From NCBI GenBank assembly GCA_003215775.1, contig QCJW01000007.1, forward strand, positions 28,171 through 92,170: a stretch of 64,000 bases of DNA, written 5' to 3'. The translations under genes were made by a program, and so were the position numbers. The notes beneath the pieces were generated by a model. The model saw only the letters and a list, made by a program, of their open reading frames with translations. It did no database searches and was not told the origin of the DNA. This DNA is from Prochlorococcus sp. AG-409-G20 (GTDB lineage: Bacteria > Cyanobacteriota > Cyanobacteriia > PCC-6307 > Cyanobiaceae). This document shows positions 1 through 9,362 of the stretch, one piece after another. How positions within the stretch are numbered: the first letter of the stretch is position 1; the number at the start of each line of letters is the position of its first letter.

Positions 1-1
1 A

Positions 2-418
2 GTAGTTATCTTCTATTTCTCCTGGAAGATGCAGAGTGATGTATGGGGACTAACCGGAGGAAACTTTGCGCAAAGTTCAATCACAATTAATGGTTGGCTG
101 CGTGACTTCCTTTGGGCACAATCCTCTCAGGTTTTAACTGGTTATGGTGGCTCTAATGCTGGCTATAGCTTGCTATTCCTTGGTGGTCACTTCATCTGGG
201 CTTTCAGTTTGATGTTCCTGTTCACTGGTCGCGGCTATTGGCAGGAGTTATTTGAGTCCATTATTTGGGCACATAACAAACTCAAAATCGCTCCAACCAT
301 CCAGCCTCGAGCACTATCAATTACTCAAGGCCGCGCCGTTGGTGTGACCCACTTCCTCCTAGGCGGTATTGTCACCACCTGGGCCTTCTTCCACGCCCGC
401 CTTATTGGGCTCGGCTGA
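2..418 (+). CDS. psaA: Photosystem I P700 apoprotein A1 (C-terminal part, 5' truncated)
   Basis: This is the last 138 codons of PsaA; the reading frame is open to the left window edge, so the gene starts outside. PsaA and PsaB form the thylakoid heterodimer that carries P700, the antenna chlorophylls and the Fx cluster. Visible residues cover the last transmembrane helices, with blocks such as MQSDVWG and [18 protein letters not shown] that are also recognisable in the downstream PsaB. Only 22 nt separate its TGA from psaB, so the two are surely co-transcribed. The internal ATG at 29 is not the start. Confidence 0.97.
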   Translation, partial: VVIFYFSWKMQSDVWGLTGGNFAQSSITINGWLRDFLWAQSSQVLTGYGGSNAGYSLLFLGGHFIWAFSLMFLFTGRGYWQELFESIIWAHNKLKIAPTIQPRALSITQGRAVGVTHFLLGGIVTTWAFFHARLIGLG

Positions 419-440
419 CCTTTCCTGACCTTATCCCCAC

Positions 441-2669
441 ATGGCAACGAAATTTCCTTCGTTTAGTCAGGGTCTGGCACAGGACCCTACAACCCGTCGT
501 ATTTGGTACGGCATTGCCACGGCTCACGATTTCGAGAGCCATGACGGCATGACCGAAGAGCTGCTTTATCAAAAGCTGTTCTCAACTCACTTTGGTCACC
601 TTGCAATTATTGGTCTATGGGTTGCTGGCAACCTGTTCCATATCGCTTGGCAAGGTAACTTCGAACAATGGGTTACTGACCCTCTTCATGTTCGCCCAAT
701 TGCTCATGCAATTTGGGACCCTCATTTTGGTCAAGGCATAACAGATGCCATGACCCAAGCTGGAGCTAATGGACCAGTCAACATTGCTTATTCCGGTCTA
801 TACCACTGGTGGTACACAATCGGAATGCGTTCAAATGTTGAGCTTTATCAGGGTGCGATTTTCGTAAATATCCTGGTTTGCTGGTTACTATTTGCAGGCT
901 GGTTACATCTACAACCAAAGTTTAGGCCCTCTCTAGCCTGGTTCAAGAATGCAGAAGCTCAACTAAATCATCACTTAGCTGTTTTATTTGGTTTCAGTAG
1001 CATTGCCTGGACTGGCCACCTTGTCCACGTTGCTATTCCTGAGTCCCGTGGTCAACATGTTGGTTGGGACAACTGGTTAACAGTTCTTCCTCATCCTGAA
1101 GGCCTAACTCCTTTCTTTACAGGTAATTGGGGTGCATACGCACAAAATCCAGATTCTTTAAACGCAGTTTTTGGTACTTCTCAAGGAGCAGGAACAGCAA
1201 TCTTTACCTTTTTGGGTGGATTACATCCTGACAGTGGATCACTTTGGCTAACCGACATTGCTCACCACCACGTTGCAATTGGCGTTGTGCTGATCATTGG
1301 CGGCCATATGTATAGAAATACATTTGGAATAGGCCATACACTTAAAGAGATTACTGAAGCTCACAACACAAGTCACCCAAATGATCCTCATAAGGGACAT
1401 TTCGGAATTAATCACAATGGTATCTACGAAACTGTTAACAACTCACTCCACTTCCAGCTTGGTTTAGCTCTAGCTTGTCTTGGAACAGTTAGCAGTTTGG
1501 TGGCTCACCATATGGGAGCTCTACCTTCCTATGCATACATTGCTCAGGATTACACAACCCAAGCAGCTCTCTATACCCATCACCAGTACATAGCCATACT
1601 TTTAATGTGTGGTGCATTTTCTCATGGTGCAATCTTCTTTATTCGTGATTACGATCCAGAGCTCAACAAAGACAATGTTCTTGCAAGAGTTCTTGGAACA
1701 AAAGAAGCATTAATTAGTCACCTGAGCTGGGTTTGCATGCTTTTAGGTTTCCATACCCTTGGCTTATACGTTCATAACGACGTATGTGTCGCGTTTGGAA
1801 CACCTGAGAAGCAAATCTTGATCGAGCCAGTTTTTGCTCAGGCAATTCAGGCTTTTAGTGGAAAAATGATGTACGGCATCGATGCACTTCTTGCTAATGC
1901 AAATAGTGCAGCGACCTTAGCCAGTAATCAGATCCCAGGAGATCATTACTGGATGGATATGATCAACCGTGAGGATGCTCTTACAAACTTTGTCCCAATT
2001 GGACCAGCCGATTTCTTGGTTCATCACGGCATTGCGTTAGGCATTCATACAACTGCATTAATCCTGATCAAGGGCGCTCTAGATGCAAGGGGCTCCAAGC
2101 TAATGCCTGATAAAAAAGACTTTGGCTACTCATTCCCTTGCGATGGTCCAGGTCGTGGAGGTACTTGTGATATATCTGCTTGGGATGCCACATATATGGC
2201 ACTTTTCTGGGCAGTTAACACAATTGCTTGGGTTCAGTTCTACTGGCATTGGAAGCATCTTGCTATATGGCAAGGGAACCTCGCTCAATTCAATGAGTCA
2301 GGTACTTATCTAATGGGATGGTTCCGTGATTATTTGTGGCTTAACAGTTCACAGCTAATTAATGGCTACAACCCATTTGGAGTCAACTCCCTTTCTGTTT
2401 GGGCTTGGATGTTCCTCTTTGGTCACTTGGTATGGGCCACAGGATTCATGTTCCTCATCTCATGGCGTGGATACTGGCAAGAACTGATTGAGACTCTTGT
2501 ATGGGCTCATCAGAGAACTCCTATAGCCAACCTGATTGGTTGGAGAGACAAGCCTGTAGCACTATCTATTGTTCAAGCTCGTCTTGTTGGTGTTGCTCAC
2601 TTTGTCATTGGTACGGCGGTAACTTATGCCGCATTCGTAATCGGATCAACTGCTGGCAAATTTGGATAG
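441..2669 (+). CDS. psaB: Photosystem I P700 apoprotein A2
   Basis: Full-length 742-residue PsaB, the usual length for the family. It pairs with PsaA in the thylakoid membrane to bind P700, A0, A1 and the 4Fe-4S cluster Fx. The Fx loop [15 protein letters not shown] sits near residues 565-580 and supplies two Cys ligands. Many membrane His residues (for example [10 protein letters not shown] and IAHHHVAIG) are expected chlorophyll ligands. It lies 22 nt after psaA and is followed by a clear rho-independent terminator. Confidence 0.99.
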   Translation: MATKFPSFSQGLAQDPTTRRIWYGIATAHDFESHDGMTEELLYQKLFSTHFGHLAIIGLWVAGNLFHIAWQGNFEQWVTDPLHVRPIAHAIWDPHFGQGITDAMTQAGANGPVNIAYSGLYHWWYTIGMRSNVELYQGAIFVNILVCWLLFAGWLHLQPKFRPSLAWFKNAEAQLNHHLAVLFGFSSIAWTGHLVHVAIPESRGQHVGWDNWLTVLPHPEGLTPFFTGNWGAYAQNPDSLNAVFGTSQGAGTAIFTFLGGLHPDSGSLWLTDIAHHHVAIGVVLIIGGHMYRNTFGIGHTLKEITEAHNTSHPNDPHKGHFGINHNGIYETVNNSLHFQLGLALACLGTVSSLVAHHMGALPSYAYIAQDYTTQAALYTHHQYIAILLMCGAFSHGAIFFIRDYDPELNKDNVLARVLGTKEALISHLSWVCMLLGFHTLGLYVHNDVCVAFGTPEKQILIEPVFAQAIQAFSGKMMYGIDALLANANSAATLASNQIPGDHYWMDMINREDALTNFVPIGPADFLVHHGIALGIHTTALILIKGALDARGSKLMPDKKDFGYSFPCDGPGRGGTCDISAWDATYMALFWAVNTIAWVQFYWHWKHLAIWQGNLAQFNESGTYLMGWFRDYLWLNSSQLINGYNPFGVNSLSVWAWMFLFGHLVWATGFMFLISWRGYWQELIETLVWAHQRTPIANLIGWRDKPVALSIVQARLVGVAHFVIGTAVTYAAFVIGSTAGKFG

Positions 2670-2714
2670 AAACACTTATCTCTTCTATTCAAGAGAAACA
2701 TTTAATTAGCTTCA

Positions 2715-2747
2715 AACCCTCACCAGAGTTCTGGTGAGGGTTTTTTA
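2715..2747 (+). terminator. Rho-independent terminator of psaAB
   Basis: A perfect 12-bp stem (AACCCTCACCAG / CTGGTGAGGGTT) closes a 4-nt AGTT loop and runs into six T residues. It starts 45 nt after the psaB stop. This is the clearest intrinsic terminator in the window. Confidence 0.93.
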
Positions 2748-3222
2748 TTATCAAACACCTAAACAAAGTACCCACCCGAAAGAAAACATATCATTAGAAA
2801 GTTTAGAAGTGCATACTATTTAAGAAGCAATAGCGACTGCAAAATTCTTCTCAGAGTAGATAATTTCAGACGAATATTTTAATAACAGTCGAATTAGGCA
2901 TATCCAGCATCCAATAAAAATATCCCTAATCAACCAATTCTTAAGTTACTTTCAAATTTTCTTCTCATTAACGGATATCTTGAGAAGAAAAGTATTCCAA
3001 GTTTTAGGCCACTTCCATCTAAAAAAAACTGCAATAATGATTAAGTAGAAAATCCCTTCAAGAGGGTGTTGGATATTCGACAATGGGGGCAGAGAATCCG
3101 CTATCAAATCAAGTCTTATTGCCATAACCATTGATGCTGCATGGTTCCGAATGAATAATCAAATGTTTGCTTAGAATAAAGGATTATTGGAATTAATAAT
3201 TTAACTATTAATACGAATAAAT
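2748..3222. other. Non-coding spacer between convergent psaB and psaL
   Basis: About 475 nt of AT-rich sequence between two terminators. Stops are frequent in all frames and I see no tRNA-like fold, no good ribosome site and no strong repeat. It may hold a small RNA, but nothing in the sequence supports one. Confidence 0.6.
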
Positions 3223-3251
3223 AAAAAAAATGGGACATTTAAAATGTCCCA
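3223..3251 (-). terminator. Rho-independent terminator of psaI-psaL
   Basis: Read on the minus strand, a near-perfect hairpin TGGGACATT/AATGTCCCA (3231-3251) is followed by a run of eight T residues (A run 3223-3230 on the plus strand). It begins about 30 nt after the psaL stop. Confidence 0.9.
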
Positions 3252-3282
3252 TAGAAAAGTAATTTACTAGTGAGATCAGGAG

Positions 3283-3882
3283 TCAGCCTCCAGCCCAAAC
3301 ACCATTAATGAATTGCATCAAACTATCCAAATGCAAAGTTCCACATAGTAACCAGGCAAAAACTGCTCCTCCACATCCACCTAACCAAAATCCACTGGTA
3401 AAATCAGCCCAGCCAACTCGAGTGAACAAATCTTGTGGGGGATTGTTTATCGTAGAATCTGCTGGCTGGACATTAGGTGCCTTTCCAGGAGCGTTGTAAA
3501 GAACAAGCAAGGCTGTCAGTATGTGAACAGCACCTACAGCTCCAAGCAGGCCAGCTGTTAAAGCGAAATCGCTATTACGAAGTGGTCCCGTTAACATATA
3601 AGGACCAAAAAGTAGATAGCCAAATGCAGCACCTACTTCAAGGCCTCGGAAATTTGGAGATAATCCTTCACGATAAAAAGGCAGATTGTTTAAAAAGGCC
3701 TTTGTGAAGTATCCACTGTTAACTGGTGTAGCGAGGTCACCAACACAAGGGTCAGATGCTGGCGTTACAGCCCATTGATCGGCAATACCGATATCACCAG
3801 CACGAACAGTTTGATCAACATACTTCTGATCAAACTTGACGGGTTGGTTGGACTTAAGAAACGGGTCTTGGAATTCAGTCAT
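3283..3882 (-). CDS. psaL: Photosystem I reaction centre subunit XI
   Basis: PsaL of 199 residues, slightly longer than many cyanobacterial versions (about 150-170). It is a membrane subunit at the centre of trimeric photosystem I and is needed for trimer formation. The N-terminal stromal part has the recognisable [20 protein letters not shown] block, followed by hydrophobic segments around residues 85-135 and 160-190. The ATG start at MTEFQDP fits. It is preceded by psaI 44 nt upstream on the same strand and followed by its own hairpin terminator. Confidence 0.97.
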   Translation of the reverse strand: MTEFQDPFLKSNQPVKFDQKYVDQTVRAGDIGIADQWAVTPASDPCVGDLATPVNSGYFTKAFLNNLPFYREGLSPNFRGLEVGAAFGYLLFGPYMLTGPLRNSDFALTAGLLGAVGAVHILTALLVLYNAPGKAPNVQPADSTINNPPQDLFTRVGWADFTSGFWLGGCGGAVFAWLLCGTLHLDSLMQFINGVWAGG

Positions 3883-3926
3883 TAGGTTAAAAGAACTGGG
3901 TTGCCAAATAAAGATGAGACTGAAAT

Positions 3927-4043
3927 TCAGTCTGTTGCCGTGATGTGCCTACCCACCAGAACAATAAAAACTGCCGGTGCCATTATCCCTATAAGAGGCA
4001 CAAATACAGAGGGCAGCCAGTTTGCAGCAAATTCGCTAGTCAT
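3927..4043 (-). CDS. psaI: Photosystem I reaction centre subunit VIII
   Basis: A 38-codon gene starting at ATG 4043 and ending at TGA 3927. The product begins [20 protein letters not shown] and ends GRHITATD. A short N-terminus, a WLPS-(I/V)-(F/L)-VPL motif and one hydrophobic helix are the hallmarks of PsaI, a one-helix subunit that contacts PsaL in the photosystem I trimer interface. It sits 44 nt upstream of psaL on the same strand, the order common in marine picocyanobacteria, and shares the psaL terminator. Easily missed because of its size. Confidence 0.93.
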   Translation of the reverse strand: MTSEFAANWLPSVFVPLIGIMAPAVFIVLVGRHITATD

Positions 4044-4182
4044 GGCACATGCCAATAGATCCATAGTTACTGTATAGATTGACTTAAGTACTTACTCGCT
4101 AAATGGCCTTGGGTGACATAAAAGTTCAATCCATGACCAAACAATAAAAAATCCCTTCCATCAGAATGAAAATCTTTTTTCT

Positions 4183-4668
4183 ATGAATCAAGTCTTTGCA
4201 GGATCAATTGCTGTTGTCCTTGCCGTATTGATATGGGGGCTTGGAAAGAGCAATAAGAAGCGACCTACTCTCGAAACAAATCAAGGCTATAGCAACGATT
4301 TGAGGCAAGAGACAATCTCTCTAGTGCAACTCAAAGAATCAGGCCTAGAACCCAACAACACACTTAGAAAGCATCAATACAAAGAATGGACATGGCCCAA
4401 AACAGCCAAAGGGAAATTGGAACTTCAAAAAACTCTCGAGAAACTAATGTCTTTAGGACCTGACGATCGACTTCAAGCAGTCAACATTGCAAGCGCATGG
4501 ATGAACAAAAGATCAATACCTATTTTAAGAAGAGGCTTAAAAGATTCAGACCTAAGAATTGTCTATATAGCTGCGCAAGGAATTCAAAAATTCAAAAGGA
4601 GTATTAATCAAGAATCCTTTCAATTTTCTGCCCGGCGTCCACCACGCAATATCTCTCTTATGCGGTAA
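4183..4668 (+). CDS. Membrane-anchored hypothetical protein with HEAT-like C-terminal segment
   Basis: A 161-residue protein I do not recognise by name. Residues 4-20 are hydrophobic and form one N-terminal membrane anchor or uncleaved signal, followed by a polar linker. Residues about 95-140 (DDRLQAVNIASAW, then SIPILRRGLKDSDLRIVYIAAQG) look like one or two HEAT-type helical repeats, which usually bind proteins. Its last 49 nt overlap the 3' end of the convergent glycosyltransferase gene, which is unusual but tolerable. The ATG at 4183 is the only good start. Function unknown. Confidence 0.7.
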   Translation: MNQVFAGSIAVVLAVLIWGLGKSNKKRPTLETNQGYSNDLRQETISLVQLKESGLEPNNTLRKHQYKEWTWPKTAKGKLELQKTLEKLMSLGPDDRLQAVNIASAWMNKRSIPILRRGLKDSDLRIVYIAAQGIQKFKRSINQESFQFSARRPPRNISLMR

Positions 4669-5588
4669 ATCGGCCTCCCCTGACTTTCGTGATAGGTACG
4701 AATCTGTAATTCACCAAGCAACCCAAAACAAAAGAGTTGAACGCCAGCAAGGCCTAAAACAAGCGCCAATATCAATAAAGGCCTATTCCCAATATCTTCT
4801 CCTAACAATTTGACCAAAAGAAGATACCCAGATGCAACCAAACTTCCTGCAATGGCAAGTATTCCACCAAATCCAAAAACATACATAGGTCTGGTTAAGA
4901 ACCTATTCATAAACCAAACCGTAAGTAAATCCATCAAGACCCTATAAGTTCTATCAATTCCATATTTGCTAGTGCCATATTGCCTAGCTCGATGATTGAC
5001 CTTTACTTCTGTAATTCGAGCACCTTCAATATTTGCAAGCACAGGTAAAAACCTATGAAGTTCTCCATACAATCTCATGTCAGCAAGAACCTCCCTCCTA
5101 TAAGCCTTAAGCGAACACCCATAATCATGGAGACGAACACCAGTTACACGTCCAATAAGTCGATTCGCAATTTTAGAAGGTAATTTTCTTTTAATTACTG
5201 CATCTTGCCTGTCATACCGCCATCCACTGACTAAGTCATAACCTTCGCGCAACTTGGAAAGCAGCAAAGGTATATCAGCTGGATCATTTTGCAAGTCTCC
5301 GTCAAGACTAATAATAAACTCTCCTTTTGCAATATCAAATCCTGCAGCCATTGCAGCAGTCTGTCCATAATTCTTTCTCAAAGAAACGCAAACCAGTTCT
5401 TTGACCTCTTTACTTAAGTTAGATAAAACCATGGCGGTTTTATCTATAGATCCATCATTTACCAGAACCAATTCAAAGCTTTCTCCAGTTGGATGTAAAG
5501 CATCCAAAAGCTGCTGAACCAATTCAGAAAGACTACCTTCTTCGTTATAAATAGGAACTACTACAGTTAGGTCTACAGAAACATTCAT
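4620..5588 (-). CDS. Family 2 glycosyltransferase, polyprenyl-phosphate type
   Basis: A 322-residue GT2 enzyme of the dolichol-phosphate mannosyltransferase/GtrB group. It opens with VVVPIYNEEGSL, has VLVNDGSIDKT and the metal-binding DGDLQNDP (DxD-like) block near residue 95, then GCSLKAYRREVL. Two C-terminal hydrophobic helices (about residues 228-300) anchor it. Such enzymes move a sugar from a nucleotide donor to undecaprenyl phosphate for envelope glycans. The exact sugar cannot be read. It lies just downstream of an NlpC/P60 peptidase gene, which suggests an envelope neighbourhood. Confidence 0.88.
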   Translation of the reverse strand: MNVSVDLTVVVPIYNEEGSLSELVQQLLDALHPTGESFELVLVNDGSIDKTAMVLSNLSKEVKELVCVSLRKNYGQTAAMAAGFDIAKGEFIISLDGDLQNDPADIPLLLSKLREGYDLVSGWRYDRQDAVIKRKLPSKIANRLIGRVTGVRLHDYGCSLKAYRREVLADMRLYGELHRFLPVLANIEGARITEVKVNHRARQYGTSKYGIDRTYRVLMDLLTVWFMNRFLTRPMYVFGFGGILAIAGSLVASGYLLLVKLLGEDIGNRPLLILALVLGLAGVQLFCFGLLGELQIRTYHESQGRPIYRIREILRGGRRAEN

Positions 5589-5628
5589 CCAGAAGATCCC
5601 TCAATAAGTATCAACTTAGACAAAGACC

Positions 5629-6387
5629 TCATGGAAGAGTAGTGCCGTCATGACATCTTTTGACTCGACCAACACCTCTTAAGTGTGAGAAATAAAAGGA
5701 TGCAACTGGAGAACACTGAGAATCACTAAGTTCTTCGCAAGCAATGCCATTATGACCATGATCCAATCCAGAGCTATGCCAATAAAAACCATTTCCCTTA
5801 TATACACCAACATGATTGCAATATGCTTTCGTTCCGAAGAAAAGAAGATCTCCAATTCTTAGAAATTTGTTATTGAATGGAGGCTCCAAAACTTTTTCAC
5901 AAAAACTCTCCTGCTGATAAGCATCTCGAGGCAACCATATCCCTTGACTAGCAAAAGATGTCTGAACCAAACCAGAACAATCAAAATCAGGACCTAAAGT
6001 TCCTCCCCATAAATATTTGTTCTTATTAAGCGCAGCATTCTCAATCCACTCAAGGACTGCAGGAATTCGCTCGTCAATTTCAAAAACATCCAACAAATCA
6101 GGTTCAAAAGGCTCTGTCCTGAAATAACCATCCTGAATTTCCTTGAGATCAATCCAACAGATATAACCATCTTCAACAAGACGAACTTTTATTCTTTTAA
6201 GCAAGGTTAATTGAGATTGCCCTTCCAATAATTGACCTTTAACAACCTCAAAACAACGACCAGGGAATATTTGTGTCACTAGATCACTTCCTAAATCCTT
6301 CGCGTATCCATTAGCAGGAACCTTAAGTTCCCAGAAACCTGCCAAAGAGATTTCTTGATTTGCATCAGAAGCTCCTAGTCTCGACAT
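5629..6387 (-). CDS. NlpC/P60 family cell-wall endopeptidase with SH3-like N-terminus
   Basis: About 252 residues. The C-terminal half has the NlpC/P60 core: YLWGGTLGPDFDCSGLVQ with the nucleophile Cys in DCSG, NHVGVY with the catalytic His, and a third polar residue in WHSSG. The N-terminal about 110 residues resemble the bacterial SH3-like domain of cyanobacterial gamma-D-glutamyl-diaminopimelate endopeptidases (AvPCP group), which cleave peptidoglycan stem peptides. The ATG at 6387 is preferred over the TTG at 6393. It is divergent from a serine hydrolase gene whose first ATGs would otherwise overlap it. Confidence 0.88.
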   Translation of the reverse strand: MSRLGASDANQEISLAGFWELKVPANGYAKDLGSDLVTQIFPGRCFEVVKGQLLEGQSQLTLLKRIKVRLVEDGYICWIDLKEIQDGYFRTEPFEPDLLDVFEIDERIPAVLEWIENAALNKNKYLWGGTLGPDFDCSGLVQTSFASQGIWLPRDAYQQESFCEKVLEPPFNNKFLRIGDLLFFGTKAYCNHVGVYKGNGFYWHSSGLDHGHNGIACEELSDSQCSPVASFYFSHLRGVGRVKRCHDGTTLP

Positions 6388-6404
6388 TGTCAATTAAGGC
6401 AGAT

Positions 6405-7316
6405 ATGGTTTTCTACCAATCAAGTCTAGAAATGAATTCTCATCTAGAAAATTTACTTGATCAGATTGAGAAAGATAGTAGGCCTGGGTTGAAAAACAGC
6501 ATTGCCATTACTTGGATAAGGTATGACAGGCCTAATCCTATCCCTGGCAGTGGAATAGGAACAGGCTTATCACAAAATCAATTGCTTTACCCAGCAAGTG
6601 TAGTGAAACTCGTTTATGCAATTGCAATTGAAGAATGGATTCAAAAGGATATTGTGCCTGATTCGGAAGAGCTAAGAAGAGCAATGAAAAACATGATTAA
6701 AAATTCAAGTAATGATGCAACTGGACTACTAGTTGATTTATTAACAGGGACTAATAGTGGTCCATCTCTCAATGGGAAAACCTGGGAATGCTGGAAACAA
6801 CAAAGGGAATTAATCAATAAGTGGTTAGAAAATTTCAACTGGCCTGAATTAAAAAATATTAATTGCTGTCAGAAAACTTGGAGTGACGGTCCTTATGGAA
6901 GAGATCGCGATTTCTATGGACCAGGAAATTTAAACCGAAATAGCCTTAGTACAGACGCGACTGCTCGATTACTCGAAGGAGTAATGACAAATGCATTTAT
7001 TTCACCCCCAGCTTGTAAAAGAATACGAAATCTTTTATCAAGATCACTAGATTTAACTCAGAGAAAAGAAGATCCAGAGAACCAAGTAGATGGTTTTCTA
7101 GGTCAAGGTTTAGCTCCTGGCACTCAGCTATGGAGCAAAGCAGGATTAATGTCCCAGGCCCGCCATGATGCTGCCTGGTGGAGCAGTCCAAAAGGGAATC
7201 AAGGCAATCCAATGCTGCTTGTGATATTTACACAGGGGAGAGAAAGAGCCAATGACACCTTGCTCTTACCAACTCTTGCAAAAGAAATAAATTCATTGGA
7301 ATTTACAGCAACTTAG
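6405..7316 (+). CDS. Serine hydrolase of the class A beta-lactamase fold
   Basis: About 303 residues from ATG 6405; an earlier ATG at 6360 would overlap the divergent peptidase gene and a later one lies at 6432. The fold motifs are visible in order: SxxK as ASVVK, SxN as SSNDA about 50 residues later, and a KTG-like SKAG near the end. These define penicillin-recognising serine hydrolases. I see no clear omega-loop Glu, so activity may be carboxypeptidase/esterase-like rather than true beta-lactamase. No signal peptide is obvious. With the neighbouring NlpC/P60 gene it suggests peptidoglycan work. Confidence 0.8.
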   Translation: MVFYQSSLEMNSHLENLLDQIEKDSRPGLKNSIAITWIRYDRPNPIPGSGIGTGLSQNQLLYPASVVKLVYAIAIEEWIQKDIVPDSEELRRAMKNMIKNSSNDATGLLVDLLTGTNSGPSLNGKTWECWKQQRELINKWLENFNWPELKNINCCQKTWSDGPYGRDRDFYGPGNLNRNSLSTDATARLLEGVMTNAFISPPACKRIRNLLSRSLDLTQRKEDPENQVDGFLGQGLAPGTQLWSKAGLMSQARHDAAWWSSPKGNQGNPMLLVIFTQGRERANDTLLLPTLAKEINSLEFTAT

Positions 7317-7454
7317 TAATTAAGATCTTTAAAGAGTTCCCATTTCATCAAAAAGCAATTGGGTACCAAACCCCATTACCAAAGAATGTCTCAGGCAAAA
7401 TCAAATTGATTCACGGACTACGAGTCAACTTGCGACTGACTATGTCCTTTCGCT

Positions 7455-7625
7455 TCATCTAGCGATCAACATCACTCCCGCAAATAGGACTGAACCAATA
7501 ATGAATCCAAGCCCAAGAAGGATAGCGACTATTGGTGTATTGAGATAAACGGATATGGTTGCCAACTCATTTCCTTTTTTTTCAGCCACTTGTCTGTCCT
7601 GATATACATCCCAATATTCAAGCAT
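7455..7625 (-). CDS. Small one-TM protein of the NEL-motif family (paralog 1)
   Basis: 56 residues from ATG 7625, which has an AGGGAAGAG ribosome site just upstream; an ATG at 7661 would add a Cys-rich head of 12 residues and is less likely. The product reads DVYQDRQVAEKKGNELATIS, then VYLNTP and one hydrophobic helix ending FAGVMLIAR. The block DVY...GNELA.ISV recurs in the gene at 7746-8312, and NEL..ISVYL.T recurs in the gene at 8428-8757. No known family recognised; location is presumably a membrane. Confidence 0.65.
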   Translation of the reverse strand: MLEYWDVYQDRQVAEKKGNELATISVYLNTPIVAILLGLGFIIGSVLFAGVMLIAR

Positions 7626-7745
7626 CAACTCTTCCCTGTGAAAGCAAAAAAAGCACTCCATACAACAATTACCGCAACAAACTCAAGCAATCCTTCATCT
7701 ACAACGATTAGAAAAACTTACGGACCCTAAAAGAATTTCTCATCT

Positions 7746-8312
7746 TCATGAATGTTTTGACTGGAACAAATCAACTGCTGTAATTGCTTTCCTGGGCTGA
7801 CTCCTCACAAACTCTTTAGGGATAGATCTTATTTCATCAAACTCAGCAGGAGGCATTTCAGATTGAAGGTCAGGGCGATTTCCTATCAAGTTAGTTCTTT
7901 CTTCATCTGGGCGATCAATTAAGTCATCTTCCTCAAGATTGACAACATCCGAAACATTTCTTTCCTCACTAACTCCAGTTTTAGCAGGGACTATAGAGAC
8001 TCTTTCTGAACGAATTTGTTCTGTAGCGAATGCATTACCCAAGCTTAATTTCCCATGAGAAATGCTAACCGCAAGAAATACACAGACTGTCGCTAAAGAA
8101 ACTACTGAAAAGAGAATTAAAAGGATTTGATTGATTGGTTTCCAGAAGACAGAAACGTTAGCCAGCTCATTGCCTGGTTTAATCGATGCAACTTTAGGTT
8201 CTCCTCCCCAAGCAACATAAACATCATCCCTGATCCAACCTTTGTTTGCTGATCGATATGGTGATTCAGTGGTTGCGAAATCGATCAGTTCTTTAATTCT
8301 CTCTCTTACCAC
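7746..8312 (-). CDS. One-TM protein of the NEL-motif family with acidic C-terminal tail (paralog 2)
   Basis: 188 residues from a GTG at 8312 that has a strong GGAGG site about 8 nt upstream. The N-terminal 50 residues are polar and contain DVYVAWGG, followed by PGNELANVSVFWKPI and one hydrophobic helix (about residues 60-85). The remaining 100 residues are acidic and low in hydrophobics (for example NLEEDDLIDRPDEER) and should lie across the membrane. The GNELA.(I/V)SV block matches the two flanking genes. Function unknown; the large tail is unique to this member. Confidence 0.7.
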   Translation of the reverse strand: MVRERIKELIDFATTESPYRSANKGWIRDDVYVAWGGEPKVASIKPGNELANVSVFWKPINQILLILFSVVSLATVCVFLAVSISHGKLSLGNAFATEQIRSERVSIVPAKTGVSEERNVSDVVNLEEDDLIDRPDEERTNLIGNRPDLQSEMPPAEFDEIRSIPKEFVRSQPRKAITAVDLFQSKHS

Positions 8313-8427
8313 TGAACAAGCCTCCAGACAGAACAGTTCCTAAGTAAAGAAGGATAACTTGAAGCCATAACAACCAAAAGCATCAGACATTAAGCGAGGA
8401 AAGTTTTAATAATCTGATCAAGTCGTT

Positions 8428-8757
8428 TTACCTGACAATAAAGGTCAGAGAAGTTACCAATAATGCTGCCGCTATTACTCCTGCAGATACCAAACCAGCG
8501 ACCTTGCCTGTATCCAAGTAAACAGAAATACTAAATAATTCGTTCTTCTGCTCTCTCTTCTTCTCAGAGACCGACTTGACTTGCTGAGGCTTGGCCAGAC
8601 TTTTAGCTAAAGCAGCTTTCTTCTCAGCAGCTTTGCGCTCGGCAGCTTTCTTCTCAGCGGCTTTGCGCTCGGCGGCTGCTTTCTGATCAGCGGCTTTCTT
8701 CTCTGCTGCTTTGCGCTCGGCGGCTTTCTTCTCAGCTGCTGCGTTCCTTTCAGCCAC
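8428..8757 (-). CDS. Lys/Ala-repeat one-TM protein of the NEL-motif family (paralog 3)
   Basis: 109 residues from a GTG at 8757 with AAGGA about 8 nt upstream. Residues 7-50 are an imperfect AAEKKAAERK repeat that should form one long charged helix, like the stalk of TolA. Then comes KNELFSISVYLDT and a C-terminal hydrophobic helix ending TFIVR. The NEL..(I/V)SV block links it to the next two genes. The Lys/Ala repeat is low-complexity, so database hits to it alone would mislead. Function unknown. Confidence 0.7.
   Translation of the reverse strand: MAERNAAAEKKAAERKAAEKKAADQKAAAERKAAEKKAAERKAAEKKAALAKSLAKPQQVKSVSEKKREQKNELFSISVYLDTGKVAGLVSAGVIAAALLVTSLTFIVR
8611..8739 (-). repeat. Imperfect 30-bp tandem repeat coding AAEKKAAERK
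   Basis: Roughly four copies of a 30-bp unit (built on GCGCTCGGCGGCTTTCTTCT on the plus strand) inside the gene at 8428-8757. Copy number could vary between strains. Confidence 0.8.
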
Positions 8758-9296
8758 TTTGTAATCCTTCAGATTTAAAGGTATTCAAGCATTTCCAAGA
8801 CTGCAAAAATTTTCCAAAACCCTTCGTTGAAAACAACTGCGAAAATTGATTTCCAAGAAAGCCTTACTCCAATACCTTAAAGAAAAACAATCCATCAGAG
8901 ATTTAGCGATAATCAAAATTGAAGATAGCTAAAAACAATAGAAAACCTTATCAAGTAAAAATACTGCCATCCTGAGCATCATAAAGAAATCGTCTGTCAA
9001 GATCTACAGCAATTCAAATTACTAAATTTGACTTAAAAGTCAATTAAGACAAAGAAATCCAATATACCTAGATCTCCACTTCTCACAACGCAAAACAATT
9101 CAAGCCGACAATTTAGCAATAGATAGCTAACAGAGAACAATCATAATTAGATAAAATCTTGTCAAGCCAACCTTCCTTGATTGAAAATTAATACAAAAAA
9201 TTCAAAAAAGTAGATTAAATAATATTAGTCAAAAAAAACAAAGAAAAAATATCTATAGGATTTATAACATTATCTCAACAATCACGGCCAAATGAG
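8758..9296. other. AT-rich non-coding stretch
   Basis: About 540 nt with frequent stops in every frame, long A runs and no convincing ribosome site, RNA fold or repeat. It is the upstream region of the NEL-motif genes and the downstream region of Yfr1. Confidence 0.55.
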
Positions 9297-9362
9297 CAAG
9301 GCACCCAGGGGACGCGGGTGCCTGATCATCAGAACTATGGTGTGAGGAGTGTTCTGACCCCC
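9297..9362 (-). ncRNA. yfr1: Yfr1 small regulatory RNA
   Basis: The minus strand contains the invariant Yfr1 core ACTCCTCACAC (9340-9350). It is flanked by TCAGAAC and GTTCTGA, which form a 7-bp stem with the core in the loop, and followed by a second hairpin AGGCACCC/GGGTGCCT (9299-9323) that probably ends the RNA; the T tract after it is weak. The 5' end is placed at the G run (about 9362), 4 nt after a TACAAC box (9366-9371). Yfr1 is a cyanobacterial trans-acting RNA known to repress porin mRNAs. It usually lies near guaB-trxA, neither of which is here. Confidence 0.88.

Noticed and set aside
2122..2737. Two plus-strand ORFs inside and across the psaB end
   Set aside because: Out-of-frame shadows of psaB; the second runs into the terminator.
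7626..7661. Cys-rich N-terminal extension of the small NEL-motif protein
   Set aside because: The ATG at 7625 has a good ribosome site and the extra 12 residues are not shared with the paralogs.
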